From: Cordylochernes scorpioides
Lineage: Eukaryota; Arthropoda; Arachnida; Pseudoscorpiones; Chernetidae
Length of the DNA stretch: 64,000 nucleotides
Assembly: GCA_030710605.1 (NCBI GenBank)
Contig: CP092864.1
Span: 140,103,418 to 140,167,417 of the forward strand
Direction of reading: 5' to 3'
The notes under the pieces are model-generated. The model worked only from the letters and a program-made list of their open reading frames with translations. It did not search any database and was not told where the DNA came from. A program made the position numbers and the translations under genes. Within the stretch, counting starts at the first letter, position 1, and each line of letters starts with the position of its first letter. Positions 52,276-61,778 of this stretch are shown one piece after another.

Positions 52276-52670
52276 TAATGTGGTAACCAAAACATCACTG
52301 TTGTAATGGTTAAGTGTTATCTGAACAAGACTCGCTCCGGCTTACAAGTTGAACTGAATGTGTATTTAATACAGTAATCTCCTTTTATACAAGATAGAGA
52401 TAAAAAGGAAATAGTTTACATAAGTTTAAAACAATTGACAAATGGCATGATTTTGCATAGTCAATAATAGATAATAAATATAATACGTAACATATGTTAT
52501 TTAACATATCACAACATCACATGCTATTTATTTATTTGGATTTGGTCTTTATTACCTTGTAGTTTTATTATCTTTAGTGTATGTGGTACAGACCATGTAA
52601 TCATGCTGATAGCAAGAAAGAAATTTGGCTCAAATGAGGAAGTCATCACTTGAGACGGAGTGTACTCAAC
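52276..52670. other. No feature recognised
   Basis: AT-rich, no long frame. Confidence 0.4.
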
Positions 52671-52679
52671 AATTCTTAT

Positions 52680-52995
52680 TTTGTAAAACAACACTTGAAG
52701 TTACACCGCATGAGTTTCTTTTAAACGTAAAATCAAATTTTTATTTCAAGGTGAAATATCGACCATTTCTAACCTTTTTGGATGATGTATGAAAGAATGA
52801 ATTATGAAAAGTAATGATGAACGGAAAAATAAAAGTGTCCAGGGTTTTTCCGTTCATCATTACTTTTCATAATTCATCCTTTCATACATCATTCAAAAAG
52901 GTTAGAAATGGTCGATATTTCACCTTGAAATAAAAATTTGATTTTACGTTTAAAAGAAACTCATGCGGTGTAACTTCAAGTGTTGTTTTACAATC
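52680..52995. repeat. Palindromic element, about 315 bp
   Basis: TGTAAAACAACACTTGAAGT at the left and its inverse at the right; arms about 145 bp with only a few mismatches, loop TAAAAGTGTCCAGGGT. Possible 15-bp flanking repeat AATTCTTATTTT near 52672 and 53024. Confidence 0.82.
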
Positions 52996-53106
52996 ACAGG
53001 CCGCAGTGTATTATATTGTGTTATAAATTCTTATTTTATATAGGGGGAGTTGAAAATAACAAAAAGGTTGGAAAAAAAAAAAACATATATCCCTAAATTG
53101 ATAAGG

Positions 53107-53545
53107 CACAATTTGGATTATAGATTATAAACACAAGGTAATAAGACCAAATCCAAATAAATAAATAGTGTGTGACGTTTCGGTAACAGCGTTGTTACCA
53201 TCTTCAGACAAAAGTACTGAATGAGAAAATTTTACCACAGCATGCTTTTAAATAGTTCCTGTTATCAAGTGTGTAAACAAGATAACAGATAAGAAGAAGA
53301 TATTTATCTGATAAACAGATGAGATAAACACATAATAAGAAGTATGTGTTTATCTCATCCGTTTATCAGATGAATATCTTCTTCTTATCTGTTATCTTGT
53401 TTACACACTTGATAACAGGAACTATTTAAAAGCATGCTGTGGTATAATTCTCTCATTCAGTACTTTTGTCTGAAGATGGTAACAACGCTGTTACCGAAAC
53501 GTCACACATTTGGATTTGGTCTTATTACCTTGTGTTTATATATCC
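53107..53545. repeat. Palindromic element, family F3, about 440 bp
   Basis: Outer ACACAAGGTAATAAGACCAA, then GTGTGTGACGTTTCGGTAAC, GTTACCATCTTCAGAC, GTGTAAACAAGATAACAG; the right half mirrors this around GATAAACACATAATAAGAAG. Arms about 190 bp. The arm encodes, in one frame, DGNNAVTETS, as at 30 kb. Shorter derivatives at 54645-54780 and 57545-57615. Confidence 0.85.
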
Positions 53546-53756
53546 CTAAAAAAAAAAGGTGAAAAAAAATGTTAATAAATAATTTGAATTTGAAAAAAAA
53601 TTGCATTTTCATTCTAAACACAATAATTTATTGCCCTTGTACTACTTATATAGTATATTTAATTACAAAACTTAAGAAATGACAATATTAAAGCACAATT
53701 TTTTTTTTCACACGTAAATTTCTACTGTCCTTACTGAGATGAAAAAATATTGAGAG

Positions 53757-54050
53757 GACTTGGCTAATCAGTGGCGAACCCTCCCAGCAGTTTCACCAAT
53801 TTAATCTACCAGACCAGAGGGATACAGGATGAGTCTGTACTCCATGTTAGGAGCGGCTGCACATGGTGTCTGTTCCTCATGTCAGAGGCGGCCATTTCTT
53901 TTGGAGCTAAGTCGGCCTGCCACTGAGTAGTGCTCCCAGTCTTAATGACAAAGGCAGACGCATTCTACTTCACCCAGTTATGATGGTTGTCAAATACCAT
54001 CAAGGGTCACAACTTGATACCCTAATGATTGAGTGGAAATAAGAAAGAAG
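53757..54050 (+). mobile_element. Core R followed by a retroelement fragment with GAAGAA tail
   Basis: GGCTAATCAGTGGCGAACCC ... then GGGATACAGGATGAGTC, GGCTGCACATGGTGTCTGTT, GCCTGCCACTGAGTAGTGCT, ending TGATACCCTAATGATTGAG, TGGAAATAAGAAAGAAGAA. The 3' end matches the 30.5 kb LINE. Confidence 0.6.
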
Positions 54051-54320
54051 AATCTACTAGACCACTTCTGAAAGCTCTAATACTGAATTAGACAATTCTG
54101 CTTATATATGGCACACTAAATTGTGGAATTTTAGAATTTGTATTCACACAAGAAAATTATGGACATAACCTTTTTGGACAATAGAATTACATATGAATGT
54201 TTGCAGTGAGCAATGCTCTTCCGCAAACAATAAGGACATGGCCAGTTAGGCATAAATTAATTAGGAGTATAAGGCAAAAACGTAGCATCTATACGAATGA
54301 TAAGGGATAATTTAGATTAT
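54051..54320. other. Unassigned spacer
   Basis: 54190-54220 (GCAATGCTCTTCCGCAAAC) echoes strings at 8290 and 18290. Nothing else. Confidence 0.4.
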
Positions 54321-54325
54321 TAATA

Positions 54326-54643
54326 TATACAGTTATCAGCGTCATAATCAATTCTTTCTTAATCAATTCTGTCACCGTTTGCTTTGTGAATGGAATAAAT
54401 ACCCAAATATGGCCATTTCTCATAACCATGGGTGGTTCAGTGGTAGAATACTCGCCTGCCACGCGGGCGGCCCGGGTTCGATTCCCAGCCGATGCATTTT
54501 TTTTTTTTTACAATTTTTAAAACTCATTTATATATTATACAAGAATGACATCCACAGCGCCAATTTATAATTGTAACGAATAGTATTTGAATAAAAGCAT
54601 TTAATCGGGTAAAACCCGGGCGTTGCCCGGGCCGTTCGGCTAG
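54326..54643 (+). mobile_element. Helitron H2-type carrying a tRNA-Gly sequence
   Basis: 5' part ATATACAGTTATCAGCGTCA, tRNA at 54426, TACAATTATAAATTGGCGC-type block reversed as GCGCCAATTTATAATTG, 3' hairpin CCCGGGCGTTGCCCGGG and CTAG at 54640-54643 before T. Clearest case of tRNA and Helitron 3' end in one unit. Confidence 0.82.
54426..54496 (+). tRNA. tRNA-Gly(GCC)-like pseudogene in Helitron
   Basis: 71 nt. D arm GGTGGTTCAGTGGTAGAAT, anticodon GCC, B box GGTTCGATTCC intact, T run after. The 5' acceptor strand (CCATGGG) no longer pairs with CCGATGC. Confidence 0.65.
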
Positions 54644-54644
54644 T

Positions 54645-54780
54645 AGATTATAAACACAAGAGGTGAAAGACCAAATCCAAATAAATAAATAGTGTATGAC
54701 ATTTCAGTAACAGCATTGTTACCAAAATGTCACACACTATTTATTTTTTTGGATTTGGTCTTATTACCTTTTGTGGTTAG
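54645..54780. repeat. F3 derivative
   Basis: CCAAATCCAAATAAATAAAT and its inverse around TGACATTTCAGTAACAGCA. Confidence 0.65.
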
Positions 54781-54781
54781 G

Positions 54782-55050
54782 AGGTCGGTGGAAGGCTGGT
54801 TAAACCGTTTGGTTTTCGACCACTACGACCCGGGTTCAATTCCCGCATTGGACACTTTTTTCTGTTTAAAAAAAATGCTCCAATGGCCCCCGATTCTTGC
54901 AAAAGTCCAACCCCACCAACAAATGCAAGTAACCAAACGGGGCTCTGGCACATTTGTAAGTGCAAAGTCGAACTGCTTTTCACATGTGTAGACATGTGGT
55001 GTGCTTACAGTAAAAGCAGTCGCTTACTACCCACCATGATTATCATGGCT
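54782..55050 (+). mobile_element. SINE S1, full length
   Basis: GTCGGTGGAAGGCTGG head, B box GGGTTCAATTCCC, end CATGATTATCATGGC. Confidence 0.82.
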
Positions 55051-55083
55051 TTGAGATAAGAAATAAGAAGAAGAAGAGACCTT

Positions 55084-55500
55084 TTGTGACATCTATAATA
55101 TTCTTATCATGCAACTGCAAGTTGCTGATGACTGGTTCTATCCATCGGAATAAATATCAATTATTTGTTGATTTTTAATTATTCCGGGATTGGCCAAATA
55201 CACTTTCTTGATTAATCAAGAAAAGCTAATGACATACACGTTTTGGGCTGTTGGCCCTCAATAGCGTGGTGCAAGCTGTACCTCAACGACAAAAAAAACT
55301 GGTCATTCAGGCATCCTGAAAAATCATTAAACAGGTAATAAAGGCCAGAATTGCGTGAGAAAGCGAAACAATGTGAGAAAATAGTACAAATGTGATTTTG
55401 TACTGAGATAAGGTGTATATATTCAGAAAGAAAAAATGATATCTCCTTATCGTGCAACTGAAAGTTGCTGATGGCTGGCGCCATCTATCAGAATAAATAT
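55084..55500. repeat. Foldback F2 copies, partly rearranged
   Basis: Arm and centre from TTATCATGCAACTGCAAG to GAGAAAATAGTACAAATGTG, then a new arm at 55440 that is cut at 55500 by the next element and resumes at 56172. Confidence 0.7.
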
Positions 55501-56171
55501 TGTCGCGTATAAGGCCTCAAAATGACTACAACCTCCGCCAATAGATGGCGCTTTCGCCTGTTTCCATCTGAAACGGGTGTGGAAATCGCCGACTGCTGTG
55601 ATCCTGTTTCCTGGGGAAAATGTATGTAAATAGATGTTCATATTGGCTCCAGGAAGTGGCATAACATAAATACCCGTTGTTTATTATTCCAGTTATATGT
55701 AAGTAGCCGAATGACCCGGGCAACGCTCGTGTTTTACCCGATTGAATGTTTTGATTCAAATACTATTTGTTACAATTATAAATTGGCGCCTTAAATAAAT
55801 GCATATATTAGTTAATAACTATAGCCTATGTGCTTTATCTGTCTATGTACTGTTGGCTTCCGTAGGCATCTCTAACTGGGAAAAAGAAAGAGAGGATTCC
55901 ATTTAGTTATTAACTAATATATGCATTTATTTAAGGAGCGACCTGCTCCAACACGATAGTTACAAAAACCAAAAAGCGAGTGGGGGGGGGGGGGCAAAGG
56001 TGGCATGATCGTAGCCAACCAATAGGAGAGCGTCATTCAAAAAAAAAAGCAAACGGTGACAGAGATGAAGGATTAAGAATGCATGACGCTCGTAACTGTA
56101 TATAGCCTGGGTAGGTGATTCACGACGGAGGAAGCAGCATCGTCGCAAGAACAGGAGGGGTCAAGCGCGAC
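55501..56171. mobile_element. Probable solo LTR, split by a Helitron
   Basis: TGTCGCGTATAAGG at the left, GCGCGACA at the right, ATAT on both sides (55497-55500, 56172-56175), inside an F2 arm. TG...CA ends with short inverted repeats and a 4-bp duplication suit a Gypsy-type solo LTR of about 265 bp once the Helitron is removed. Confidence 0.55.
55703..56107 (-). mobile_element. Helitron H2 inside the solo LTR
   Basis: 3' end GTAGCCGAATGACCCGGG (CTAG mutated), nested palindromic unit 55793-55940, G run, 5' end TATATACAGTTACGAGCG. Confidence 0.8.
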
Positions 56172-56358
56172 AATATCAACTATTCGTTGATTTTTAATTA
56201 TTCCGGAATTGGCCAAATACCTATTCTTTATTAATCAAGAAAGGCTAACCACATACATGTTTCAGGCTGTTAGCCCTCATCAGATAGATTGTGGCAGCAA
56301 CTTTCAGTTGCACAATAAGTAAATGCCTTTTTTTTTCTTTCTGATAATATTCTTGTAA

Positions 56359-56536
56359 AGTAGAACCTCCCTGTAAAGGACAACACCTAATTGCAGAGAC
56401 AAAGTGTCCTTTAAGGAGAGGTGTCCACTTACTGGATAGTTGCTAAATTGAAAAAATGGTAATTTTACAAATGAAAACTGTTCTTTGTATAGAGGTGTCC
56501 TATAGTGTAAGTGTCCTCTGATGGATTTTCTACTGA
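56359..56536. mobile_element. Tigger-type MITE T1, decayed
   Basis: AGTAGAACCTCCCTGTAAAG with CTTTAAGGAGAGGTGTCC; right end GGATTTTCTACTG. Confidence 0.75.
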
Positions 56537-56555
56537 AATATGATTCTTTAACCAT

Positions 56556-56995
56556 CATGACTCATCCATTGATGAGCTCTACTCATCCCCAGCTGACACC
56601 ATCAACAAGCTCTACCCTCTTACCCCTCTGTACTTGGCCTGTAGAGTGCAGTGGACATTGTTGGGAGGTACAGTAAACCCTCTACACGATCGTATCAAGT
56701 CTTGTTCTGGTAGACTTGATGCTGTAACCAGGAGGGACACTCCCTCTCTAAAAATCCAGAGTTCAACTGACCCGGTACTCCAGGGATACGGAGGAGTTGC
56801 GTCTGTACTCATATTAGATTCGGCAGCAAAGGCTTCCATGTTAGAAACAACCTCAAATTACAGGCAAAGTCAGACTTTCACCAAAGTGTGCCTGGATCAT
56901 GATGCCATGATCAACGATACCCCATTCCATGAGATCATGAACTCATGGAATTCGTGTAGTCTTTACAAAAGGGGATAAGAAACAACAACAACAAG
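56556..56995 (+). mobile_element. LINE fragment with unidentified 114-codon frame
   Basis: 56558-56625 matches the 30.5 kb LINE C-terminus. The open frame 56634-56978 (MACRVQWTLLGGTVNP ... NSWNSCSLYKRG) is not recognised; part of it (GGGATACGGAGGAGTTGCG) resembles the 51.3 and 53.8 kb units. Ends GGGGATAAGAAACAACAAC. Confidence 0.5.
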
Positions 56996-56999
56996 GACA

Positions 57000-57140
57000 A
57001 CACCTAATTGCAGAGGCAAATTGTCCTTTAGGGAGAGGTATCCTCTTATTGGATAGCTGCTAAATAGTAAAAATGGTAATTTTACAAATAAAAACTGTCC
57101 TTTGTAGTGAGGTGTCCTCTAGTGTGAGTGTCTACTATAC
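57000..57140. mobile_element. Tigger-type MITE T1, left tip missing
   Basis: GGACAACACCTAATTGCAG ... GTGTCCTCTAGTGTGAG. Confidence 0.7.
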
Positions 57141-57317
57141 CAGACATTCTATCAACTTACCTCATTGAGAGTCATGGGCTTGTAGACCCTGATGTAGAGG
57201 CAAGTAGGCCGGTTGTTGATCTGATCTGGGCCCTCGAGATTCTGACACATAACGGAACAATGTGAGATAATCCCTGACATGGCACACTACTGGGGCTTTA
57301 CATTCTCACTTATAGAA

Positions 57318-57540
57318 GAAAATGCTCCAATGGTCCCTGATTCTTGCAAAAGTCCAACCCCACCAGCGAGTGCAAGTAACCAAACGGGGCTCTGGCATTT
57401 GTAAGTGCAAAGTCGAACTGCTTTTCACATGTGTAGACATGTGGTGCGCTTACAGTAAAAGCAGTCGCTAACTACCCACCATGATTATTTATCATGGCCT
57501 GTACCACGTGTACTAGGGATAAGCAAAAAAGAAAAAAAAC
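57318..57540 (+). mobile_element. SINE S1 without head
   Basis: ATGCTCCAATGGTCCCTG to CACGTGTACTAGGGATAAGC. Confidence 0.8.
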
Positions 57541-57651
57541 TTATAGAAGAAACACAAGGTAATAAGACCAAATTTAAATTATGAAATTAGATTTGGTCTT
57601 ATTACCTTGCGTTTCAAATATTTAATACAAATTGTACCTTATCACTTACAG

Positions 57652-57985
57652 AAAGGGGGATCAGTTGAAGGATGGTCTAAACCATTGGTTTTGGACCGCT
57701 ATGACCCAGGATCGAATCCCGCATTGGTCACTTTTTTCTAATTAAAAAAAAAAATTCTCCTATGGTCCCTGATTCTTGCAAAAGTTTAATCCCACCAGCA
57801 AATGCAAGCAATCAAATGGGGCTCTGGCATATTTGTAAGTGCAAAATCTGAACTGCTTATCACATGTGTAGACATGTGGTGCGCTTACACTAAAAGCAGT
57901 CGCCAACTTCTTACCCACCATGATTATCATGGCCTATACTACTTGTACTAGGGATAATAAAAATAAAAATAAAAAACTTACAGAA
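57652..57985 (+). mobile_element. SINE S1, full length, diverged
   Basis: GGGATCAGTTGAAGGATGG head, B box GGATCGAATCCC, end TACTTGTACTAGGGATAAT with an AAT-rich tail. Confidence 0.82.
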
Positions 57986-58019
57986 GAACAAAATCCTATG
58001 AAACAGCAAATTTGCAAAC

Positions 58020-59406
58020 AAATAAAGTTGTTCCCAATATGCAAAATACCACCGTCTACGTTGACTCCGCCTCCAGCACATGCCTGAGTCTTTCTCAAAG
58101 CGTCCTAATTTTACGCTCCACTAGATTTTTATTGAACCTTTTTGTTTTTTAAAGTTTTCATGGCTTATAGGCAACGTTTATCACAAGAAAAAAATGGCAA
58201 GCTATTGGAAGGATGGAAGCAGGCCAATCACAGGCAGAAGTAGCAAGATGGCTTGGAGTGACAAGAAACGTTGTCTCAAGGCTTTGGAAAAAATTTCAAT
58301 TGACAGCTAATGTTGCCAGAACACCCGGACAAGGACGGTCAAGGGTCACAACGTTAAATCAAGACCGTTATTTGAGTCTGCTTGTGCGTTGCAATAGAAG
58401 AATGACAGCATCGCAACTACGAAGTGACCTCAATGCAGCTACAGGAGTCTTAGTATCAACTGATACAATACGCAGAAGGCTTCACAAGAAGAATCTCTAT
58501 GCTCGACGACCCATAATTTGTGTGCCATTGACACCACCTCAAAAGAGAGCAAGGAAACTTTGGTGCAGACAACATGTCGCCTGGAATCCAGATGAATGAA
58601 GGCGTGTAATGTTCACTGAGGAGTCCAGATTCTCTCTAAACAGCGATTCTTGTCGTGTCTTTGTCTGGAGAGAGGTAGGAACCAGAAATAATCCCCGGAA
58701 TATGGTTGAAAGGGATCCCTACAGAAGCCAAGGTTTTATGGTCTGGGCTGGAATCTTCTTGGGCGGTCGAACAGCACTCCATATTTTTCGGCAAGGAACC
58801 CTGACTGGACAGAGGTATCGGGACGAGATCTTGGCAGCATATGTGATGCCTCAAGCATTGGAAATGGGAGAAAACTTTCTTCTAATGGATGATAATGCCC
58901 GTCCACATAGGGCTGGTGGGGTCAACACTTTTCTCCAAAACCATGTAATTGCTCGGATGAATTGGCCAGCTCGATCCCCAGACCTAAATCCCATTGAGCA
59001 TGTATGGGACAACCTAGGACGGCGGATCTCATCCCTCCAACCCCCTCCTAGAAACACTCATGAGCTAGAAACAGCCTTAACACAAGAGTGGGCGTTGATT
59101 CCACAGGAGCTGATAAACTCCCTAATTCTTAGTATGGGTCACCGATGTAGAGCCTGTCTATCAGTTAAAGGCGATCACACCCCATATTAACAACAATATC
59201 CAAGATATTTATGCACTGACTGCAAGAAGATCATTGCTTGACCGGCTAATTTGCATAAAATACGTATTAGAATTCTTTGATTTCGGGTATTCTAATCAAT
59301 AATGGAATAATAAATTTGTGTATAAAATTTCATTGATAAATGTTCAATAAAATTTGAGATAAATGAAAAAAAATATGTTGTTCCTTTTATTTTGCGGACC
59401 AGTGTA
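58020..59406 (+). mobile_element. Tc1-type DNA transposon, right end intact
   Basis: The right terminus reads, inverted, TACACTGGTCCGCAAAATAA, typical of Tc1 elements (TA-flanked). The matching left terminus was not found, so the left end is lost or altered. One transposase gene fills it. Confidence 0.82.
58160..59190 (+). pseudogene. Tc1 transposase, near full length, broken at two places
   Basis: Starts MAYRQRLSQE at 58160; a shift in the A run near 58188-58194 leads to QAIGRMEAGQSQAEVARWLG (first HTH), RTPGQGRSRVTT (GRPR-like hook) and the second HTH (RMTASQLRSDLNAATGVLVS). TGA at 58597-58599 stands where the family has Trp. The catalytic part follows in the same frame: FTEESRF (the usual first Asp is Glu), LLMDDNARPHRA (second Asp) and SPDLNPIEHVWD (Glu), D34E spacing; end GDHTPY. 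About 343 codons overall, normal for Tc1. Inactive by frame, stop and active-site change. Confidence 0.93.
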
Positions 59407-59697
59407 TATTCAGCAGTGTATCTCATTACTTTAACTGACTATGATTCAACACTGACTTTAATTCAACCTGAAAATTCTGAACCCTTGGTTTGTTAAATTA
59501 AAGACTATAATTCTATTCCAATTAAAAATTCAGATTTTGGCAAATTATTTATTTCTGTATCCTTTATCACATGGTTTAATGCTGTCAGAAAGATAAATAA
59601 GAAGATACAGAAATAAATAATTTTCCAAAATCTGAATGCATTAAACCATGTGATAAAAGATACAGAAATAAATAATTTGCCAAGTTTTATTATAATT
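59407..59697. repeat. Hairpin with 46-bp arms
   Basis: GGCAAATTATTTATTTCTGT ... ATGGTTTAATGC (59538-59583) pairs with GCATTAAACCATGTG ... AATAATTTGCC (59637-59682). A third, direct copy of the arm part lies in the loop. No gene. Confidence 0.7.
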
Positions 59698-60010
59698 AAT
59701 GGCTAGTTAAACCCTTTGGTTTTCGACCACTACGACCCGGGTTCGATTCCCGCATTGGACACTTTTTTCTGTTTATATATAAAAAAAAAAAAATTGCTCC
59801 AATGGCCCCCGATTCTTGCAAAAGTCCAACCCCACCAGCGAGTGCAAGTAACCAAATGGGGCTCTGGCACATTTGTAAGTGCAAAGTCGAACTGCTTTCA
59901 CATGTGTAGACATGTGGTGCGCTTACAGTAAAAAAAAAAGCAGTCGCTAACTACCCACCATGATTATCATGGCCTGTACCACAGGTACTAGGGATAAGCA
60001 AAAAAAAAAA
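59698..60010 (+). mobile_element. SINE S1, head slightly truncated
   Basis: GGCTAGTTAAACCCTTTGG, B box GGGTTCGATTCCC, A-run tail. Confidence 0.85.
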
Positions 60011-60124
60011 TTATAATTAATTTTTGAAGAGACAAAATTATTGCTAAATTGACAATTAAAATAAGTACGGACTATGCACTTTTGCATGTATTGACAAGAT
60101 GTCAATAAAATTATGTTAATTGTC

Positions 60125-60195
60125 AATTATCAAACAATTAAGAGGACTTGGTCCACCAGTGATGAACCCTCTCAGCAGTTTCACCAAACTGCCAC
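60125..60195 (+). repeat. Dispersed core R
   Basis: GTCCACCAGTGATGAACCCT, CTCAGCAGTTTCACCAA. Confidence 0.5.
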
Positions 60196-60231
60196 AACTA
60201 TTGTAGTGTTTGTCCCTCTTGCCTCTATCCC

Positions 60232-60458
60232 TATATATAGTCACGACCGTCTTTCCTCATCGGCCTCTGTCACGGATGCGCGCGCACAGGGAGGTCACGT
60301 GCTCGCCGGCTCTCTCGAGCCGGATTTGAACCAGCGACCTAAGGATCACCGTTGTAACATCTACAGTCGGGTAAAACACGGGCGTTGCCCGGGTCATTCG
60401 GCTATTACTATATATAGTCACGACCGACTTTCCTCATCGGCCGCCTCTGTCACGGATA
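60232..60458 (+). repeat. 48-bp direct repeat bracketing the tRNA-Tyr/Helitron junction
   Basis: CTATATATAGTCACGACCG ... TTTCCTCATCGGCC ... TCTGTCACGGA at 60231-60279 and 60409-60458. The second copy has three extra bases. 60369-60404 is a Helitron H2 3' end (ACGGGCGTTGCCCG, GGCTAT). Suggests a tandem or nested Helitron pair. Confidence 0.6.
60310..60368 (-). tRNA. tRNA-Tyr(GTA) 3' half with intron, fused to a Helitron end
   Basis: Minus text GACTGTAGA, a 14-nt insert TGTTACAACGGTGA, then TCCTTAGGTCGCTGGTTCAA and ATCCGGCTCGAG. This is the anticodon arm with GTA, an intron at the usual position after base 37, variable region, T arm with B box, and part of the acceptor. The 5' half is replaced by the Helitron 3' hairpin, so it is a truncated gene. 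Confidence 0.75.
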
Positions 60459-60461
60459 ATA

Positions 60462-60719
60462 TACAGTTATCATCGTCATGCGTTCTTAATTCTGTCACCG
60501 TTTGCTTTTGGTTCAGTGGTAGAATGCTCGCCTGACACGCGGGCGCCCCGGGTTCGATTCCCGGCCGATGCATTTTTTTTTTTTTACAATTTTTAAAACT
60601 TATTTATATATTATACAAGAATGACATCCACGGCGCCAATTTATAATTGTAACGAATAGTATTTGAATAAAAGCATTTAATCGGGTAAACCCCGGGCGTT
60701 GCCCGGGTCATTCGGCTAG
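60462..60719 (+). mobile_element. Helitron H2-type carrying tRNA-Gly remnant
   Basis: ATATACAGTTATCATCGTCA start, tRNA at 60508, 3' hairpin CCCCGGGCGTTGCCCGGG and CTAG at 60716-60719 before T. Confidence 0.82.
60508..60572 (+). tRNA. tRNA-Gly pseudogene, 5' end missing
   Basis: GGTTCAGTGGTAGAATGCTC onward; the acceptor 5' strand is lost. Anticodon loop CTGACAC instead of CTGCCAC. B box intact, T run after. Confidence 0.65.
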
Positions 60720-60721
60720 TA

Positions 60722-61075
60722 TCTATATATATAAAAATCAATGTTTGTATGTTTGTTTGTATGTCCGGTATACAAATTCGCAGTAGTTCACTAATTCAAA
60801 CCAAAATTTCCATACATAGGTAAAAAAATACGGGGAAGACGATAGGCTATTTTAAAAAATATATAAATCAATTATTAAAACTATATATTCAAATTATTCT
60901 ACTTAGCTCACGAACAGCGCCCTCTATTAAAGATTAGATTAAATTATTCTGATGCAAACAAATAGATAATGCAAATAACAAACAATTATAAAAAAAAATC
61001 TTATCTAAATATATATCACTCGGGTAGATATGCACATGGGTCAATCCCGGGGCGAAGCCCGGGTCACCCGTCTAG
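60722..61075 (+). mobile_element. Helitron H1-like (354 bp), intact ends
   Basis: TCTATATATATAAAAATCAA after A; hairpin CCCGGGGCGAAGCCCGGG, then TCACCCGTCTAG before T. It starts two bases after the CTAG of the previous Helitron. Confidence 0.92.
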
Positions 61076-61139
61076 TGGTCTATAGTACTTTAAATCAGTA
61101 AACTAGGTTCTGGTAAAACTATTGAAATACAGAATGTCT

Positions 61140-61240
61140 GAAAAAAAGCACAAAAGTGTAAAATTGTACTGGGATCAGGATGATGAATTAAGAGAAAGGC
61201 ATCTTCTTATTGTGCAACTGAGAGTTGCTAATGGCTTGTA
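61140..61240. repeat. Foldback F2 arm
   Basis: TTGTACTGGGATCAGGATG, GGCATCTTCTTATTGTGC; continues after the SINE as ATGGCTTGTATAATCTTTCGG. Confidence 0.65.
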
Positions 61241-61548
61241 TTTTTTTTTTACTTATCCCAAGTACATGTGGTACAGGCCATGATAATCATGGTGGGTAGA
61301 AGTAGGCGACTGCTTTTACTGTAAGTGCACCATATGTCTACACATATGAAAAGCAGTTCGACTTTGCACTTACAAATGTGCCAGAGCCCCGTTTGGTTAC
61401 TTGCACTCGCTGGTGGGGTTGGACTTTTGCAAGAGTCGGGGCCATTGGAGCATATTTTTAATCAGAAAAAAGTGCCCAATACGGGAATCGAACCCAGGTC
61501 GTAGCGGGCGAAAACCAACAGTTTAGACCATCCTTCCACCGACCCCCT
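61241..61548 (-). mobile_element. SINE S1, full length, 10-bp target duplication
   Basis: ATGGCTTGTA at 61231-61240 and 61549-61558. Minus order: GGGGGTCGGTGGAAGG head, B box GGGTTCGATTCCC, body, A tail. Confidence 0.9.
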
Positions 61549-61571
61549 ATGGCTTGTATAATCTTTCGGAA

Positions 61572-61778
61572 TACACTCATTTACACTTGAGGAAGTGGAA
61601 AGTCTTTGATGTCACCAATCGTCTATTTTTTAGAAGGAGACATAGGCAATTTTTTTCACACTTGGTTATCTCATGTGTCTTCAATAAAGGTCACTGTAAT
61701 ATCTTTCAGAGTTATTGTCTGAATCCCGATATACATGCTAAAAGGTACAACTTCCTTAAGTTTTGTCAATGAGTGTAT
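61572..61778 (+). mobile_element. MITE family C, full-length monomer
   Basis: TACACTCATTTACACTTGAG, GAAGTGGAAAGTCTTTGATG, AGGAGACATAGGC, TCACACTTGGTTATCTC, AATAAAGGTCACTGTAATAT, then the 76-bp part ending AAGTTTTGTCAATGAGTGTA. TIRs about 25 bp. TA ends suggest a Tc1/mariner-type MITE. It runs straight into the satellite. Confidence 0.85.
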
